A DNA stretch of 64,000 nt from Chloroflexota bacterium (GCA_026702615.1 JAPPBY010000017.1:186001-250000), one strand, 5' to 3'. Numbered from the stretch's first letter, positions 1 through 8,563 are shown. The notes: generated from the letters alone by a model not told the origin. A program made the numbers and translations.

Positions 1-398
1 AGTGCTCCGTGCTCGGCAACGAGGCGCCGGAAGCGGCGGCCGTGGTGGGGGAGATCGAGCCGGACCGCGAGTTTTACGACTACGACAGCAAGTACGCCTC
101 CGACTCAAGGACGGCGCTGCATGTGCCCGCGCGGATCGACGCTGAATCAGCGGAACGGGTGCGGGAGCTCGCCCGGCGAATGTATCTGGCCATGGGCTGC
201 GAGGGATACGCGCGCGTCGACTTTTTCGTGGGTGAGGACGGCGAGGTGACCGGCAGCGAGGTGAACACGGTTCCGGGATTCACCAGCATCAGCATGTTCC
301 CCCGGCTGTGGGAGGCGAGCGGGCTCGCGTACCCGGACCTCCTCACGCGCATCCTCGACCTCGCCATCGCGCGCGGGGAACGGGGGTCGACGCGATGA
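1..398 (+). CDS. ddl: D-alanine--D-alanine ligase, C-terminal part (cut by window start)
   Basis: The reading frame is open from the left edge, so only the last ~131 residues are visible and the listed GTG at base 9 is internal. The first residues (CSVLGNE) match the family's ECSVLGN-type strand. Downstream are the ATP-grasp metal and substrate residues: the VDFF strand and the EVNTVPGFTS segment, whose Glu and Asn bind Mg2+ and phosphate. The enzyme joins two D-Ala for peptidoglycan precursors in the cytoplasm. Its stop overlaps the ftsQ ATG (ATGA), and the order ddl-ftsQ-ftsA-ftsZ is the classical division cluster order. Identification is secure. Confidence 0.95.
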   Translation, partial: CSVLGNEAPEAAAVVGEIEPDREFYDYDSKYASDSRTALHVPARIDAESAERVRELARRMYLAMGCEGYARVDFFVGEDGEVTGSEVNTVPGFTSISMFPRLWEASGLAYPDLLTRILDLAIARGERGSTR

Positions 399-1279
399 TC
401 AGGCGACACCACGAGCCGAAGCCCCGCCGCGAGCCGAACCGAATCGTGCGACGGAAGCGACCCGCCCCCGCGCATACGCCCAGGCACGCCGTAGAACGCC
501 AGGAAGGGCAAGCCGTCGGCGAGCGCAAGCGGCGGGTTGGCATGCACGCCGCGGCCATGGGCCGGCGAGGGCGTTCGTGGATGCGAGCGCGCTGGCTGCC
601 AATCTCAGCCGCAGTGCTCTTTCTTGGCGTCGTGGGGGCAGGGGCGTGGGCGTGGCACTCGCCGACCCTGCAGGTGCGAGAGGTGGAGATCGAAGGGGCG
701 GTTGCGACACGCGAGAGCGAGATCCTGGAGCGCGTCGACTTCTGGGGAGAGCGCATGTTCACCGCCGACCTGAGCGGCGCCGCGGACGCGATTGCCGATC
801 TGCCGCTGGTCGCCTCGGTCGAGATCACGCGGGAGTGGCCAGGAACGGTGCACATCACCGTGCGCGAACGTGAGCCGTGGGGCTCGTGGGAGCAGGCCGG
901 CCTGCGCTACACGATCGACCGTGAGGGCTACGTGCTGGGGCACCGCGCCCCGCCCGCGGGCTCGACGACGATCGTGAGCAACGAGTCGTACTCGCTGCGC
1001 GCGGGCGACCGCGTGGACCACCACGCCGTGGACGCGACAGCGGAGATCAAGGAACAGATCGAACAGGCGCTGGGAACACGCGCCATCGAATTTACGTATT
1101 CGCCGGGCGAGGGCATCCGCGTTCGCACGGAGGACGGACAGACGGCGCTGCTCGGTGACTCGAGCGGCATCGCCTACAAACTCGCCGTGTGGGCCCGCGT
1201 GGCCGAGGAAGCGCTGGCGAGAGACATCACCTACTCAACCATCGACCTGCGGTTCGGCGACAGGCCCGTGCTGCGGTGA
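395..1279 (+). CDS. ftsQ: Cell division protein FtsQ/DivIB
   Basis: A basic cytoplasmic tail of about 65 residues rich in Arg and Pro is followed by one membrane segment (WLPISAAVLFLGVVGAGAW). A POTRA-like domain begins at LQVREVEIEGA, and a FtsQ beta domain follows with the IADLPLVASVEITREWPGTV pattern typical of the family. FtsQ is a bitopic divisome scaffold linking FtsA/FtsZ to septal wall synthesis. I chose ATG 395, which overlaps the ddl stop (ATGA); the longer ORF start at 308 would run through ddl. The product is 294 aa, normal for the family. Sequence identity in FtsQ is always low, so the call rests on architecture and position before ftsA. Confidence 0.9.
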   Translation: MIRRHHEPKPRREPNRIVRRKRPAPAHTPRHAVERQEGQAVGERKRRVGMHAAAMGRRGRSWMRARWLPISAAVLFLGVVGAGAWAWHSPTLQVREVEIEGAVATRESEILERVDFWGERMFTADLSGAADAIADLPLVASVEITREWPGTVHITVREREPWGSWEQAGLRYTIDREGYVLGHRAPPAGSTTIVSNESYSLRAGDRVDHHAVDATAEIKEQIEQALGTRAIEFTYSPGEGIRVRTEDGQTALLGDSSGIAYKLAVWARVAEEALARDITYSTIDLRFGDRPVLR

Positions 1280-1300
1280 AAAACGTCAACGAGGGGAACC

Positions 1301-2545
1301 ATGAAGAAAAGTAACGCCATTGCAGCCATCGACATCGGCTCGACGAAGGTGACGGCGCTCGTCGCCGACGTGAACGAGTACGGGCAAGCGCGCGTGCTCG
1401 GCGTCGGCGTGGCGCCGGCCGCCGGCCTCTCCCGCGGGGTGATCGACAACATCCAGTCGGCCCGCGACGCGGTCGCGACGGCGGTGGAGAAGGCCGAGCA
1501 GTCGTGCGGGATGCGGATCCTGAGCGGCGTGGTCGGCATCGCGGGCGGGCACCTGAGCTCGCAGAACAACCGCGGCATCGTAGCCATCGCCGACCGGACG
1601 GAGCCGATTACGGCCGACGATCGCGCGCGGGCCATTGAAGTGGCGGGGCAGATCAGCATCCCCACCAACCGCCAGATCCTGCACGTGATCCCTCGCGGGT
1701 ACTGGATCGAAGGCACGGATCCCGTCTCCGACCCGGTCGGGATGTACGGGGCGCGCCTCGACGCGGAGACGCACATCGTGACAGGGGCCGTCTCGGCGGT
1801 GCAGAACCTGACGAAGTGCGTCGAAGACGCGGGCATCCAGGTCGACGAGGTGGTGCTGGGCTCGCTCGCGGCGGCGACCGGCTCGCTGACCACGGAAGAG
1901 CGCGCGCAGGGCGTGGCGGCAGTCGACATCGGCGGCAGCACGACATCCATCTGCGTGTACGACGAAGGTTCGGTGGCGCACACGGCGACGTTGTCGCTGG
2001 GAGGCGCCCACCTGACGCAGGACCTCGCGCGCTTGCTGCGGTGCCCCTGGGAGAGCGCGGAGCGTCTGAAGTGCGAGCACGGTTCGGCGATGACCACGGA
2101 CGAGGTCGGGAGCGTCGACGTTGAAGTGCGCGCCTTTGGCACGAACTCGCGGAAGCGCGTCTCGGCCGGGCATGTGGCCGAGATCCTGCAAGCGCGCACG
2201 GAAGAGATCCTGGAAATGGTGGCCATCGAGCTGAAGCGCGCGGGCTACCTGGACCGGCTCGCGGCCGGCCTCGTCCTCACGGGAGGCACGAGCTTGCTGC
2301 GAGGCATCGACGAGCTCGCGGAACACCGCCTGGACCTGCCCGCACGCGTGGCTGGTCCGCGCGGGTGCACGGGACTCACGGACCTTATCGCGACCCCCGC
2401 CTACACCACCGTGGTGGGGCTCGCGAAGCACGCCCTGCGCGGGACCGCTCCAGCGGCGCGTCCCGCCGGAGCCCGAAAAGACGACCCGGAGAGCGGCTTC
2501 TTCAGGCGCATCGCTGCGTTTGGCCGAGCCTTCATCCCCCAGTAA
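1301..2545 (+). CDS. ftsA: Cell division protein FtsA (actin-like divisome ATPase)
   Basis: This is a 414-aa actin-fold ATPase that anchors FtsZ filaments to the membrane. Visible elements are the phosphate-1 loop AAIDIGSTKVTALV near the start, the phosphate-2 loop AAVDIGGSTTSICVY (~residue 206) and the adenosine motif GLVLTGGTSLLRGI (~residue 324). Between phosphate 1 and 2 lies the FtsA-specific SHS2 domain. The C-terminus (FRRIAAFGRAFIPQ) fits a short amphipathic membrane-targeting helix. The ATG is preceded by GAGGGGAACC. It lies 21 nt after ftsQ and 94 nt before ftsZ, so the three genes are probably cotranscribed. Confidence 0.97.
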   Translation: MKKSNAIAAIDIGSTKVTALVADVNEYGQARVLGVGVAPAAGLSRGVIDNIQSARDAVATAVEKAEQSCGMRILSGVVGIAGGHLSSQNNRGIVAIADRTEPITADDRARAIEVAGQISIPTNRQILHVIPRGYWIEGTDPVSDPVGMYGARLDAETHIVTGAVSAVQNLTKCVEDAGIQVDEVVLGSLAAATGSLTTEERAQGVAAVDIGGSTTSICVYDEGSVAHTATLSLGGAHLTQDLARLLRCPWESAERLKCEHGSAMTTDEVGSVDVEVRAFGTNSRKRVSAGHVAEILQARTEEILEMVAIELKRAGYLDRLAAGLVLTGGTSLLRGIDELAEHRLDLPARVAGPRGCTGLTDLIATPAYTTVVGLAKHALRGTAPAARPAGARKDDPESGFFRRIAAFGRAFIPQ

Positions 2546-2639
2546 CCGAGACCACCCGCTACCGAGGAGGCCTACCCGAGAAGCTAGAGCAGCAGGACGA
2601 CTACCAATCCGCTCACACCCCACAGACGGAGGAAGAACG

Positions 2640-3770
2640 TTGAGTTACACAGTGGACAGGGAACTGCTCCCAGACATCAAGGTCATCGGAGTCGGCGGGG
2701 GCGGCGGCAACGCCGTCAACCGCATGGTTCATGCCAACATCCCGGGCGTGACCTTCGTGGCCGTGAACACCGACGCGCAGGCGCTCGCCAGCTCGGACGC
2801 GGAGATGCGCCTGCGCATCGGCGAGAAGCTGACGAAAGGCCTGGGCGTCGGGGGCGACCCCACGCGCGGCGAGCGCGCCGCCGAGGAGAGCCGGGCCGAG
2901 CTCGAGGAGCTGCTGAACGGCGCCGAAATGGTGTTCGTGGCGGCCGGCATGGGAGGCGGCACCGGCACCGGCGCCGCGCCGGTAGTGGCCGAGGTGGCGC
3001 GCGAAGTCGGCGCGCTCACGATCGGCACGGTCACGACGCCGTTCGCCTGGGAGGGCGCGACGCGCACGCAGGCGGCCCGAGGCGGCCTCGACAAGCTTCG
3101 GGAGAAGGTCGACACACTGATCTCGATCCCGAACTCGCGGCTGCTGGAGAGCTGCCCGGACGACTACACCATGAACGAAGCGTTCGAGATGGCCGACGAC
3201 GTGCTTCGGCAGGCGATCCAGGCGATCTCGAACATCATCAGCCAGAACGGCGCGATCAACCTCGACTTCAACGACGTTCGCACGGTGATGAGCGAAGCGG
3301 GCCCCGCCCTCCTCGCTATCGGGGACGCGTCGGGCGAGAACCGCGCCGCGGAAGCGGCAAAGAAGGCCACGGCGAGCCCGCTCCTCGATCAGACGATCAA
3401 CGGGGCGACGAACGTGCTCTTCAACGTTACGCACGACGGGAACCTGAAGCTGCGCGAGCTCGACATCGCCGCCCGCGTCATCGCGGAGGTAGTCGACAGC
3501 ACGGCGAACATCATCTTCGGCACCGTCGTCGACCCATCGGTCGGGGACTCGGTGCACATGACGGTCATCGCCACGGGGTTCTCGGAGACGCAGGGCCCAA
3601 CGGTTGGCCTGACCCGGGAGAACGCGGCACGACCCGTGCCGCTGGAGCTTCCGGGCATTTCCAACGAGGAGGACGCTGAATTGCCGGCGTTTCTTCGGCG
3701 CAACATCCGCTCAATGAGCGAGGTCGGCGCCAACGGCGATCGAGAAGCGAGGATGGCTGAAAGGAGGTAG
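2640..3770 (+). CDS. ftsZ: Cell division GTPase FtsZ
   Basis: FtsZ is the tubulin-like GTPase that forms the Z ring. The nucleotide loop IKVIGVGGGGGNAVN starts near residue 13, the tubulin signature GGGTGTG lies at 105-111, and the T7 synergy loop is NLDFNDV. The tail carries ELPAFLRR, matching the conserved C-terminal peptide that binds FtsA. The ORF track start (2520) would overlap ftsA and add non-homologous sequence. A TTG at 2640 has GGAGGA six bases upstream and gives 376 aa starting just before the family's conserved N-terminus, so I use it. A 94-nt gap from ftsA leaves room for a separate promoter. Confidence 0.97.
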   Translation: MSYTVDRELLPDIKVIGVGGGGGNAVNRMVHANIPGVTFVAVNTDAQALASSDAEMRLRIGEKLTKGLGVGGDPTRGERAAEESRAELEELLNGAEMVFVAAGMGGGTGTGAAPVVAEVAREVGALTIGTVTTPFAWEGATRTQAARGGLDKLREKVDTLISIPNSRLLESCPDDYTMNEAFEMADDVLRQAIQAISNIISQNGAINLDFNDVRTVMSEAGPALLAIGDASGENRAAEAAKKATASPLLDQTINGATNVLFNVTHDGNLKLRELDIAARVIAEVVDSTANIIFGTVVDPSVGDSVHMTVIATGFSETQGPTVGLTRENAARPVPLELPGISNEEDAELPAFLRRNIRSMSEVGANGDREARMAERR

Positions 3771-3826
3771 CCGCCAAAACCGAGCGCACGGTTGAGTCCG
3801 GCAGGACTGCTTCTCGACCAGACGGG

Positions 3827-3870
3827 CGGGACCTGGAGCCTTGGGAGATGGCGACAGGTCCCGTCCTTTT
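3827..3870 (+). terminator. Hairpin terminator after ftsZ
   Basis: The arms CGGGACCTG and CAGGTCCCG form a perfect 9-bp stem around a 19-nt loop, followed directly by TCCTTTT. It lies 57 nt after the ftsZ stop, at the convergent junction with the next minus-strand gene. This fits an intrinsic terminator with a short U run. Confidence 0.6.
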
Positions 3871-3948
3871 CTGTGAGCTATGCGCCGGCCACCCCGCCGG
3901 CGGCACCTCTCCTTTCAGCCAGATCGTCACGGTATCACGGGGGGTCAA

Positions 3949-4686
3949 CTACTTACCACCGGATTCCGCATCAGCGGGCCACTCGACGGTGCGGCCGCTC
4001 TCCATCGACTCGCCGAGCAGGCGCGCCTCGATCCAGGGCGCCAACAGATCGTCGAGGGCCTCCGCCACGGTCCCGAGGGAGTGGCCGGCGTCGCCATAGA
4101 TGACGAGGCGCTTGGGATCGAGGGCGCGGCGGTAGATGTCCTCGCTGGCCTCGGAGTCGAGCACCTCGTCGGCGCTGCCGTGAACGAGCAGGAGGGGACG
4201 ATCGAGCTCCTCGACCTGGCGGGTGCCGTAGAGCTGTGGCGAGAGCGAGGCGACCCCGCGCACGAGCGGGTGGAGGGCGCCGGCCTTGACGACGACAGCG
4301 CCGCCGAAGCTGTGCCCCACGAGGACGGCATCGGAGGCGCCGATGCCCTTGAGGAAGGAGCAGCCGGCGAGGATGTCGAGGACGCACTCCTCGAAGGCGT
4401 TGGGCTGGCGGTAGTCGAGGCGGAGGACGCTCACGTTGCGGGGCATGAGCAGGCCCGGGAGGCGGGCGAAGAGGCCTTCGGCGGGGCCATCGAGGCCGCC
4501 CATGGCGCCACCTGCGCAGATGGCGGCCCCGGAACCTCCCTGCACCGGGTGGAAGATCCCCGGAATCTCCCCACGGCTGGTCTGGAGGACGACAGACAGG
4601 CTCTCCGGCGTGGGGCCAGGGGCGGCCGTCACGTTGCGGAGGCTCAGCGTCAGGTCATCGGGTTCGGGGCCCTGGGGCTCGGTCAC
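3949..4686 (-). CDS. Alpha/beta hydrolase (dienelactone hydrolase-like fold)
   Basis: A 245-aa alpha/beta hydrolase. The nucleophile elbow GHSFGG, the acid region HGSADEVLD and a late His in GDAGHSLG give a full Ser-Asp-His triad. The beta strand before the elbow (VSVLRLDYRQ) fits the fold. Substrate is unknown; a serine esterase or dienelactone-hydrolase-like role is possible. I chose GTG 4686 over TTG 4701 because TATCGT lies exactly 6 nt upstream, a pattern repeated at other genes here, and because the upstream residues look non-conserved. It follows the globin gene by about 33 nt on the same strand. Confidence 0.8.
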   Translation of the reverse strand: MTEPQGPEPDDLTLSLRNVTAAPGPTPESLSVVLQTSRGEIPGIFHPVQGGSGAAICAGGAMGGLDGPAEGLFARLPGLLMPRNVSVLRLDYRQPNAFEECVLDILAGCSFLKGIGASDAVLVGHSFGGAVVVKAGALHPLVRGVASLSPQLYGTRQVEELDRPLLLVHGSADEVLDSEASEDIYRRALDPKRLVIYGDAGHSLGTVAEALDDLLAPWIEARLLGESMESGRTVEWPADAESGGK

Positions 4687-4692
4687 GCGCGC

Positions 4693-4698
4693 ACGATA
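4693..4698 (-). promoter_or_regulatory. TANNNT -10 box, leaderless type, for the hydrolase
   Basis: On the minus strand TATCGT is followed by six bases and then GTG 4686, with no Shine-Dalgarno sequence. One of a set of such boxes in this window. Confidence 0.4.
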
Positions 4699-4719
4699 CA
4701 ACCCGGCGCGAGCAGGGGG

Positions 4720-5139
4720 TCAGGTGAGCCTGGCGTCCTCGGGGAGGGGGTCGCGGGGCACATCTTCGTGGGCGTTGACCATGTGGTGGGCGAGCGTCTC
4801 GAGCCGCCCCCACATGGCGTCGAATTCGCCCTGGGGGACCTGCTGCGACTCGAGGGCGGCGCGCATGTGCGTCAGCCAGAGCTGGGCGTGGTGCTCGGCG
4901 ATGACGAAGGGGAAGTGGCGGCGGCGGAGGCGGGGGTGGCCGTAGCGTTCCGAATAGCGCGCTTCGCCGCCGAGCCACTGCTCGAAGAAGAGCGCCAGCT
5001 TCTCGCGGCTGGGGGTGAGGTCGTCGGGGTAGAGGGCGCGGAGGGGAGCGTCCTTCGCGACGGCGTCGTAGAACGCCTCGACGATGGCCTCGACCACCTC
5101 GCGCCCACCGATGCGTTCGAAGGGGGTCTGGGCGCTCAC
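4720..5139 (-). CDS. Truncated hemoglobin (group II-like)
   Basis: A 139-aa 2-on-2 globin. The N-terminus FERIGGREVVEAIVEAFYDAV is the A/B helix pattern. LRALYPDDL and the EKLALFFEQWLGG stretch follow, and RYGHPRLRRRHFPF matches the GHPRLRxRHxPF segment typical of group II (trHbO) proteins, with the proximal His in this region. These proteins bind O2 or NO in the cytoplasm. The long ORF in the track (to 6105) is an artefact. GTG 5139 overlaps the permease stop by 4 bp (GTGA), so translation is probably coupled to the ABC exporter. Confidence 0.9.
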   Translation of the reverse strand: MSAQTPFERIGGREVVEAIVEAFYDAVAKDAPLRALYPDDLTPSREKLALFFEQWLGGEARYSERYGHPRLRRRHFPFVIAEHHAQLWLTHMRAALESQQVPQGEFDAMWGRLETLAHHMVNAHEDVPRDPLPEDARLT

Positions 5140-5900
5140 GAAGTCCGCCAGCGGAGCGCGAGGAACGTGAGGGTGAAGGAGGCCACGCTGAACCCGAGCG
5201 TGGCGGTGGCGCCCCAGAGAATGTCGAAGCCGTTCCAGCCTTCGATGATGAGGGAGCGCTGCGCCTCGAGCACATAGGTGATGGGATTGATGGTGGCGAG
5301 CACCTCGAGCCAGTCGGCGAAGACATCCTTGGGGGCGAACGCCGTGGAGAGGAAGATGAGGGGGAAGAGGAGGAGCCCGCCCGCAGCGGCCGCCTGGGGG
5401 CTGCCGGTGCGGAGGGCGATCGCGGCGTTGAAGCCGGAGTAGGCCATCCCGAATCCGAACGACCCCACGAGCAGGACCAGCAGGCCCGGGACGCCCGTAT
5501 CGAAACCCGTGCCGAAGATGAGGCCCACGCCAACGATGAAGGCCGTAATGGCGACCGTACGAACGCCATCGGCGGCGATGCGCCCGAAAACGATCGCGGA
5601 GCGGGGCGCGGGGGTGAGGAGGAGCTTGTCGAAGTAGCCGCGCTGGATGTCGGTGATGGTGCCGAGACCGGCGCTCGCGGAGATGCTGGAGGCAGCGGCG
5701 AGGATGGCGACCGGCACCTGGAAGCCCGTGAAGTTGTCGATGCCGAAGGCATCGGCCGCGATCGAACCGATGGAGCCGACGGTGACGGCAAAGAAGAAGA
5801 GGGGGATGAGGACGTTGCCGGCCTCCTGCGCGGGATTCCGGACGGCTTCTCGGAGGGAGCGCAGCGTGAGGAAGTACACGGTGGCAATGGATTGCATCAC
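5136..5900 (-). CDS. ABC-2 type permease (DrrB-like)
   Basis: A 254-aa integral membrane protein with about six hydrophobic segments, for example VLIPLFFFAVTVGSIGSI, LLVLLVGSFGFGMAYSGF and AGGLLLFPLIFLSTAF. The segment FAPKDVFADWLEVLATINPITYVLEAQR is characteristic of ABC-2 permeases of the DrrB/NodJ type. It would form the membrane part of an exporter with the ATPase immediately upstream, which it overlaps by 4 bp. Daunorubicin-type pumps are the namesakes, but the substrate here cannot be read from sequence. Confidence 0.92.
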   Translation of the reverse strand: MMQSIATVYFLTLRSLREAVRNPAQEAGNVLIPLFFFAVTVGSIGSIAADAFGIDNFTGFQVPVAILAAASSISASAGLGTITDIQRGYFDKLLLTPAPRSAIVFGRIAADGVRTVAITAFIVGVGLIFGTGFDTGVPGLLVLLVGSFGFGMAYSGFNAAIALRTGSPQAAAAGGLLLFPLIFLSTAFAPKDVFADWLEVLATINPITYVLEAQRSLIIEGWNGFDILWGATATLGFSVASFTLTFLALRWRTS

Positions 5901-6871
5901 GCGGCTCCCCCCTCGGCGGGCTGCGGCTCCTCCACCTGGAGGTGGTGTCCGGTCGCCTCGAGAAAGACATCGTCGAGGCTGGGGCGGGAGATGGCGACGT
6001 CGCCGACCTCGATGCCGGCGTCGTCGAGGGCCAGGACGATGCCGGCGACCGCGCGGGCGCCGTCCGGCACGTAGACGACAGCGGCGCCGTCGGCGATCTG
6101 CACACGCTCGACGCCAGCGACGTCGCCTACGACCTCGGCGGCGCGGTCGAGAGCATCCGCGGCGGGCACCTGGACGGTGACAACGTCGGTGCCGATGCGG
6201 GCCTTCATCTCGGCGGGCGAACCGCGGGAGATGATGCGGCCCTCATCGATAATGGCGAGGTCGTGGGCGAGGCGGTCGGCCTCCTCCAGATACTGGGTGG
6301 TGAGGAAGACGGTGATTCCGTCCTCGGCGCTGAGGCGGGTGACGTAGCGCCAGATCGCCTCCCGACTGATCGGGTCGAGGCCTGTCGTCGGCTCATCGAG
6401 GAAGAGGATGTCGGGGCGGTGGACAAGGGCGGCGGCGAGGTCGAGGCGCCGCTTCATCCCGCCGGAGTAGGTGCCAATGGCGCGATCGGCCGCGTCCTCA
6501 AGGTCGACGATGGCGAGAAGCTCGTCCACGCGCCCGCGGCGGCGGGCTCCGCCCATGCCGAAGAGGCGCGCCTGGAGCGTGAGGAGCTCGCGACCGGTCT
6601 GGACGTCGTCGAGACCGGCTTCCTGGAGGGCGACGCCGATGCTACGGCGCACGGCGCGGGCGTCGTCCCGGATGTCGAGGCCGTCGACGCGGGCGCTGCC
6701 CGCGGTCGGACGGAGCAGGGTCGTGAGCATGCGGATGGTCGTCGTCTTGCCGGAACCGTTCTGGCCGAGGAAGCCGAAGATGGTCCCGGGCGCGATGTCG
6801 AGGTCGATCCCGTCGACGGCACGCACTTCATCGAAGTGCTTGGTCAGACCCTGGGCCCAGATCGCGCTCAC
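5897..6871 (-). CDS. ABC transporter ATP-binding protein (DrrA-like)
   Basis: A 324-aa ATPase. Walker A is GQNGSGKTTT, the signature is YSGGMKRRLDLA and Walker B is ILFLDEPTTGLDP. A C-terminal extension of about 90 residues (VVTVQVPAADALDRAAEVV onward) is the DUF4162-type tail of DrrA exporters. The ORF track start at 7030 adds sequence from the intergenic region and the next gene. GTG 6871 (VSAIWAQGLTKHF) begins at the usual domain start, although no Shine-Dalgarno is visible. It pairs with the downstream permease through an ATGA overlap. Confidence 0.95.
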   Translation of the reverse strand: MSAIWAQGLTKHFDEVRAVDGIDLDIAPGTIFGFLGQNGSGKTTTIRMLTTLLRPTAGSARVDGLDIRDDARAVRRSIGVALQEAGLDDVQTGRELLTLQARLFGMGGARRRGRVDELLAIVDLEDAADRAIGTYSGGMKRRLDLAAALVHRPDILFLDEPTTGLDPISREAIWRYVTRLSAEDGITVFLTTQYLEEADRLAHDLAIIDEGRIISRGSPAEMKARIGTDVVTVQVPAADALDRAAEVVGDVAGVERVQIADGAAVVYVPDGARAVAGIVLALDDAGIEVGDVAISRPSLDDVFLEATGHHLQVEEPQPAEGGAA

Positions 6872-6917
6872 CGGATCGAGCGTAGGGCATTGGGTGCGTT
6901 CGGCAAACTTTCGAGTG

Positions 6918-7616
6918 TTATGTCGTATCGCCGGTAGCCGGTTCGGGGTGGGCCTCGCCGTTCGCGATGACCTGGGCGAGCAGGTCGAGGTTGTCGCTAT
7001 TGACGCCCGCCGCGCCGGCCCCGAGGACACGCTCCAGTTCGGCCGTCGTGTTCACCGGCCACACGAAGGTCGACACGCCACGGCCGGAGAGCTCGCTCAT
7101 CAGCGCCGGTTCGACGAGCGTGATGTGCATGGAGAGGGCGTGGAAGCGATCCCCGAGGGTAGGCATGAGCTCGGCGAGCTCGTGGGGCCAGGCGGCGGAG
7201 GGGATGAGGCAGACCCCGTCCCGCCCCTCGAACGGCTCCAGCAGCCACCACTCGCGGGTCGTGACCGCGTAGGTGCTGGAGATTCGGCGGTCGAAGGCAG
7301 CAACGATGCCCTCGGAGAGGGCGAGGGTCTCGGACTTCAGGTCGACCATGAGCTGGACATCGGGGCCAGCGGCTTCAATGACAGCCTCTAGCTCGAGGCG
7401 AGGGCCCCAGCCCGGGGAGAGCCGCCAGCGCTCGCGGAGGAGGGGCAGGGGCCCGACGGTCTTGGCGTGACGCACCTCGAGGCGGCCGCGGCGGAGCCAG
7501 ACATCGAGCTCCACGAGGTCGGCGCCGATAGACGTGGCGTGCTCGAGACGGGCGAGGTCGTTGCCGGCGCGGTGGGCGATGGCGACGGGGCGGCCCCGGG
7601 GCCGGGGGCAGGTCAC
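6918..7616 (-). CDS. Glycerophosphodiester phosphodiesterase family protein
   Basis: A 232-aa TIM-barrel phosphodiesterase. The N-terminal catalytic segment AHRAGND corresponds to the family's HRG motif, followed by ELDVWLRRGRLEVRHA, which supplies the metal ligands Glu/Asp and the second His. VQLMVDLKSE is the next conserved strand. The family hydrolyses glycerophosphodiesters to glycerol-3-phosphate and an alcohol. No signal peptide is visible, so it is probably cytoplasmic. GTG 7616 overlaps the thioesterase stop by 4 bp, and the ABC ATPase starts 46 nt downstream. Confidence 0.85.
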   Translation of the reverse strand: MTCPRPRGRPVAIAHRAGNDLARLEHATSIGADLVELDVWLRRGRLEVRHAKTVGPLPLLRERWRLSPGWGPRLELEAVIEAAGPDVQLMVDLKSETLALSEGIVAAFDRRISSTYAVTTREWWLLEPFEGRDGVCLIPSAAWPHELAELMPTLGDRFHALSMHITLVEPALMSELSGRGVSTFVWPVNTTAELERVLGAGAAGVNSDNLDLLAQVIANGEAHPEPATGDTT

Positions 7617-8017
7617 GAAGCGGGCCCGCCTCGCTGGAGCAGGTACTGCACGTCGGGAGGGAGGGGAATGCCACGGCCAGTCACGGTATCGAGCCAGGCC
7701 CAGGAGTGGACGAAGGTGGCGACGGGCGTCCCGCGAGCGGTGGAGCGCACGGAGAACTCCTGCTCGAAGCCGCGGTCGTCGGTGCTGGTGGTCGTGACCT
7801 CGACAGTGGCGCCGTCGCGCCAGGGGAGGGGGGAGTGGTAGACGGCACGGGTTTCGCGCTGGACGGCGACGACGTGGTCGGGCTTGGAGACGCCGCAGTG
7901 CTCCTCGAAGGCGGCGTAGGCGAGCTCCGTGAGCGCGAGCAGCACACCCGCGTGGACGAAGCCGGTGTCGGTGAACGTGTCAGTATGGCGGGTGGGATAG
8001 GAGATGGAGAAGGGCAC
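7613..8017 (-). CDS. Acyl-CoA thioesterase, hotdog fold (4HBT family)
   Basis: The start VPFSISYPTRHTDTFTDTGFVHAGVLLALTELA follows the 4HBT pattern, in which the strand and the long helix frame the thioester. FVHSWAWLDTVTGRGIPLP is the usual last strand. It probably hydrolyses acyl-CoA or a similar thioester; the chain is unknown. The ORF can start at 8077, overlapping the DoxX gene by 23 bp. I prefer GTG 8017 (134 aa), at which homologous sequence begins. The start is uncertain. Confidence 0.8.
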   Translation of the reverse strand: MPFSISYPTRHTDTFTDTGFVHAGVLLALTELAYAAFEEHCGVSKPDHVVAVQRETRAVYHSPLPWRDGATVEVTTTSTDDRGFEQEFSVRSTARGTPVATFVHSWAWLDTVTGRGIPLPPDVQYLLQRGGPAS

Positions 8018-8054
8018 GGCCCGATCGTGGGAGTCGCGGGCCCGAGAGGCAAGC

Positions 8055-8519
8055 CTAGAAGATGACGACGTCGACACCCCAGACCTGGCCGGCGCCGGTC
8101 ACGAAGAGGACGACGGCGATCAGGATCATCATCAAGTTCTGGCCCTGCTCGCCCTGATCCTTCAGGCCGGCAAGGAGGAGGTAGTTCAGGTTGAGGAAGG
8201 CGGCCAGCACGAGACCGGCGAAGGTGAGGATGCCGAAGGTGATGCTGACGCCGGCGGCGAATTCGCCGAGGACGACCAGCCAGGAGGTGATGACCCAGGT
8301 GCGCTGGCTGCGCAGGGCGGTTGCCTTGAGGATGCCAGCGAAGGCGGGAATGGGGTGATTCTCGACGAGGCCCTCGACCCAGCCGCGCGATCCGCCGCTG
8401 AGGAAGCCGGGCAGGTCCTTGTGGCGCACGCTCTCCAGCCACCAGAGCCCGAGCCCGATGCGGAGGATGGCAAGCCACTCCTCCTTTGTGAGCCAGTCGA
8501 AGATGTCCAGCGGTTCCAT
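8055..8519 (-). CDS. DoxX-like membrane protein
   Basis: A 154-aa protein with about four hydrophobic helices. WLAILRIGLGLWWLESVRHKDLPGF at the start is typical of DoxX/DoxD-like proteins, and FAAGVSITFGILTFAGLVLAAF and LMMILIAVVLFVTGAGQVWG follow. Members include quinone oxidoreductase subunits and poorly characterised redox-stress proteins, so no function is assigned. ATG 8519 is preceded by TAGAAT nine bases upstream; GTG 8525 would fall within three bases of that box and is less likely. Likely first gene of the minus-strand operon running to the hydrolase. Confidence 0.75.
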   Translation of the reverse strand: MEPLDIFDWLTKEEWLAILRIGLGLWWLESVRHKDLPGFLSGGSRGWVEGLVENHPIPAFAGILKATALRSQRTWVITSWLVVLGEFAAGVSITFGILTFAGLVLAAFLNLNYLLLAGLKDQGEQGQNLMMILIAVVLFVTGAGQVWGVDVVIF

Positions 8520-8528
8520 CGGCACGGG

Positions 8529-8534
8529 ATTCTA
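8529..8534 (-). promoter_or_regulatory. TAGAAT -10 box for the DoxX operon
   Basis: TAGAAT on the minus strand lies 9 nt before ATG 8519, with no ribosome site between. It is divergent from the orn box 23 bp away. Confidence 0.4.
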
Positions 8535-8557
8535 GCGCTCCTGCGGCGGCCTCGCGC

Positions 8558-8563
8558 TAGGAT
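8558..8563 (+). promoter_or_regulatory. TAGGAT -10 box, leaderless type, for orn
   Basis: TAGGAT is separated from the orn ATG by exactly six bases (CGGACG). There is no purine-rich ribosome site. Confidence 0.5.

Noticed and set aside
3880-5277. 465-aa plus-strand ORF over the hydrolase and globin genes
   Set aside because: Antisense to two recognised genes, no domain pattern.
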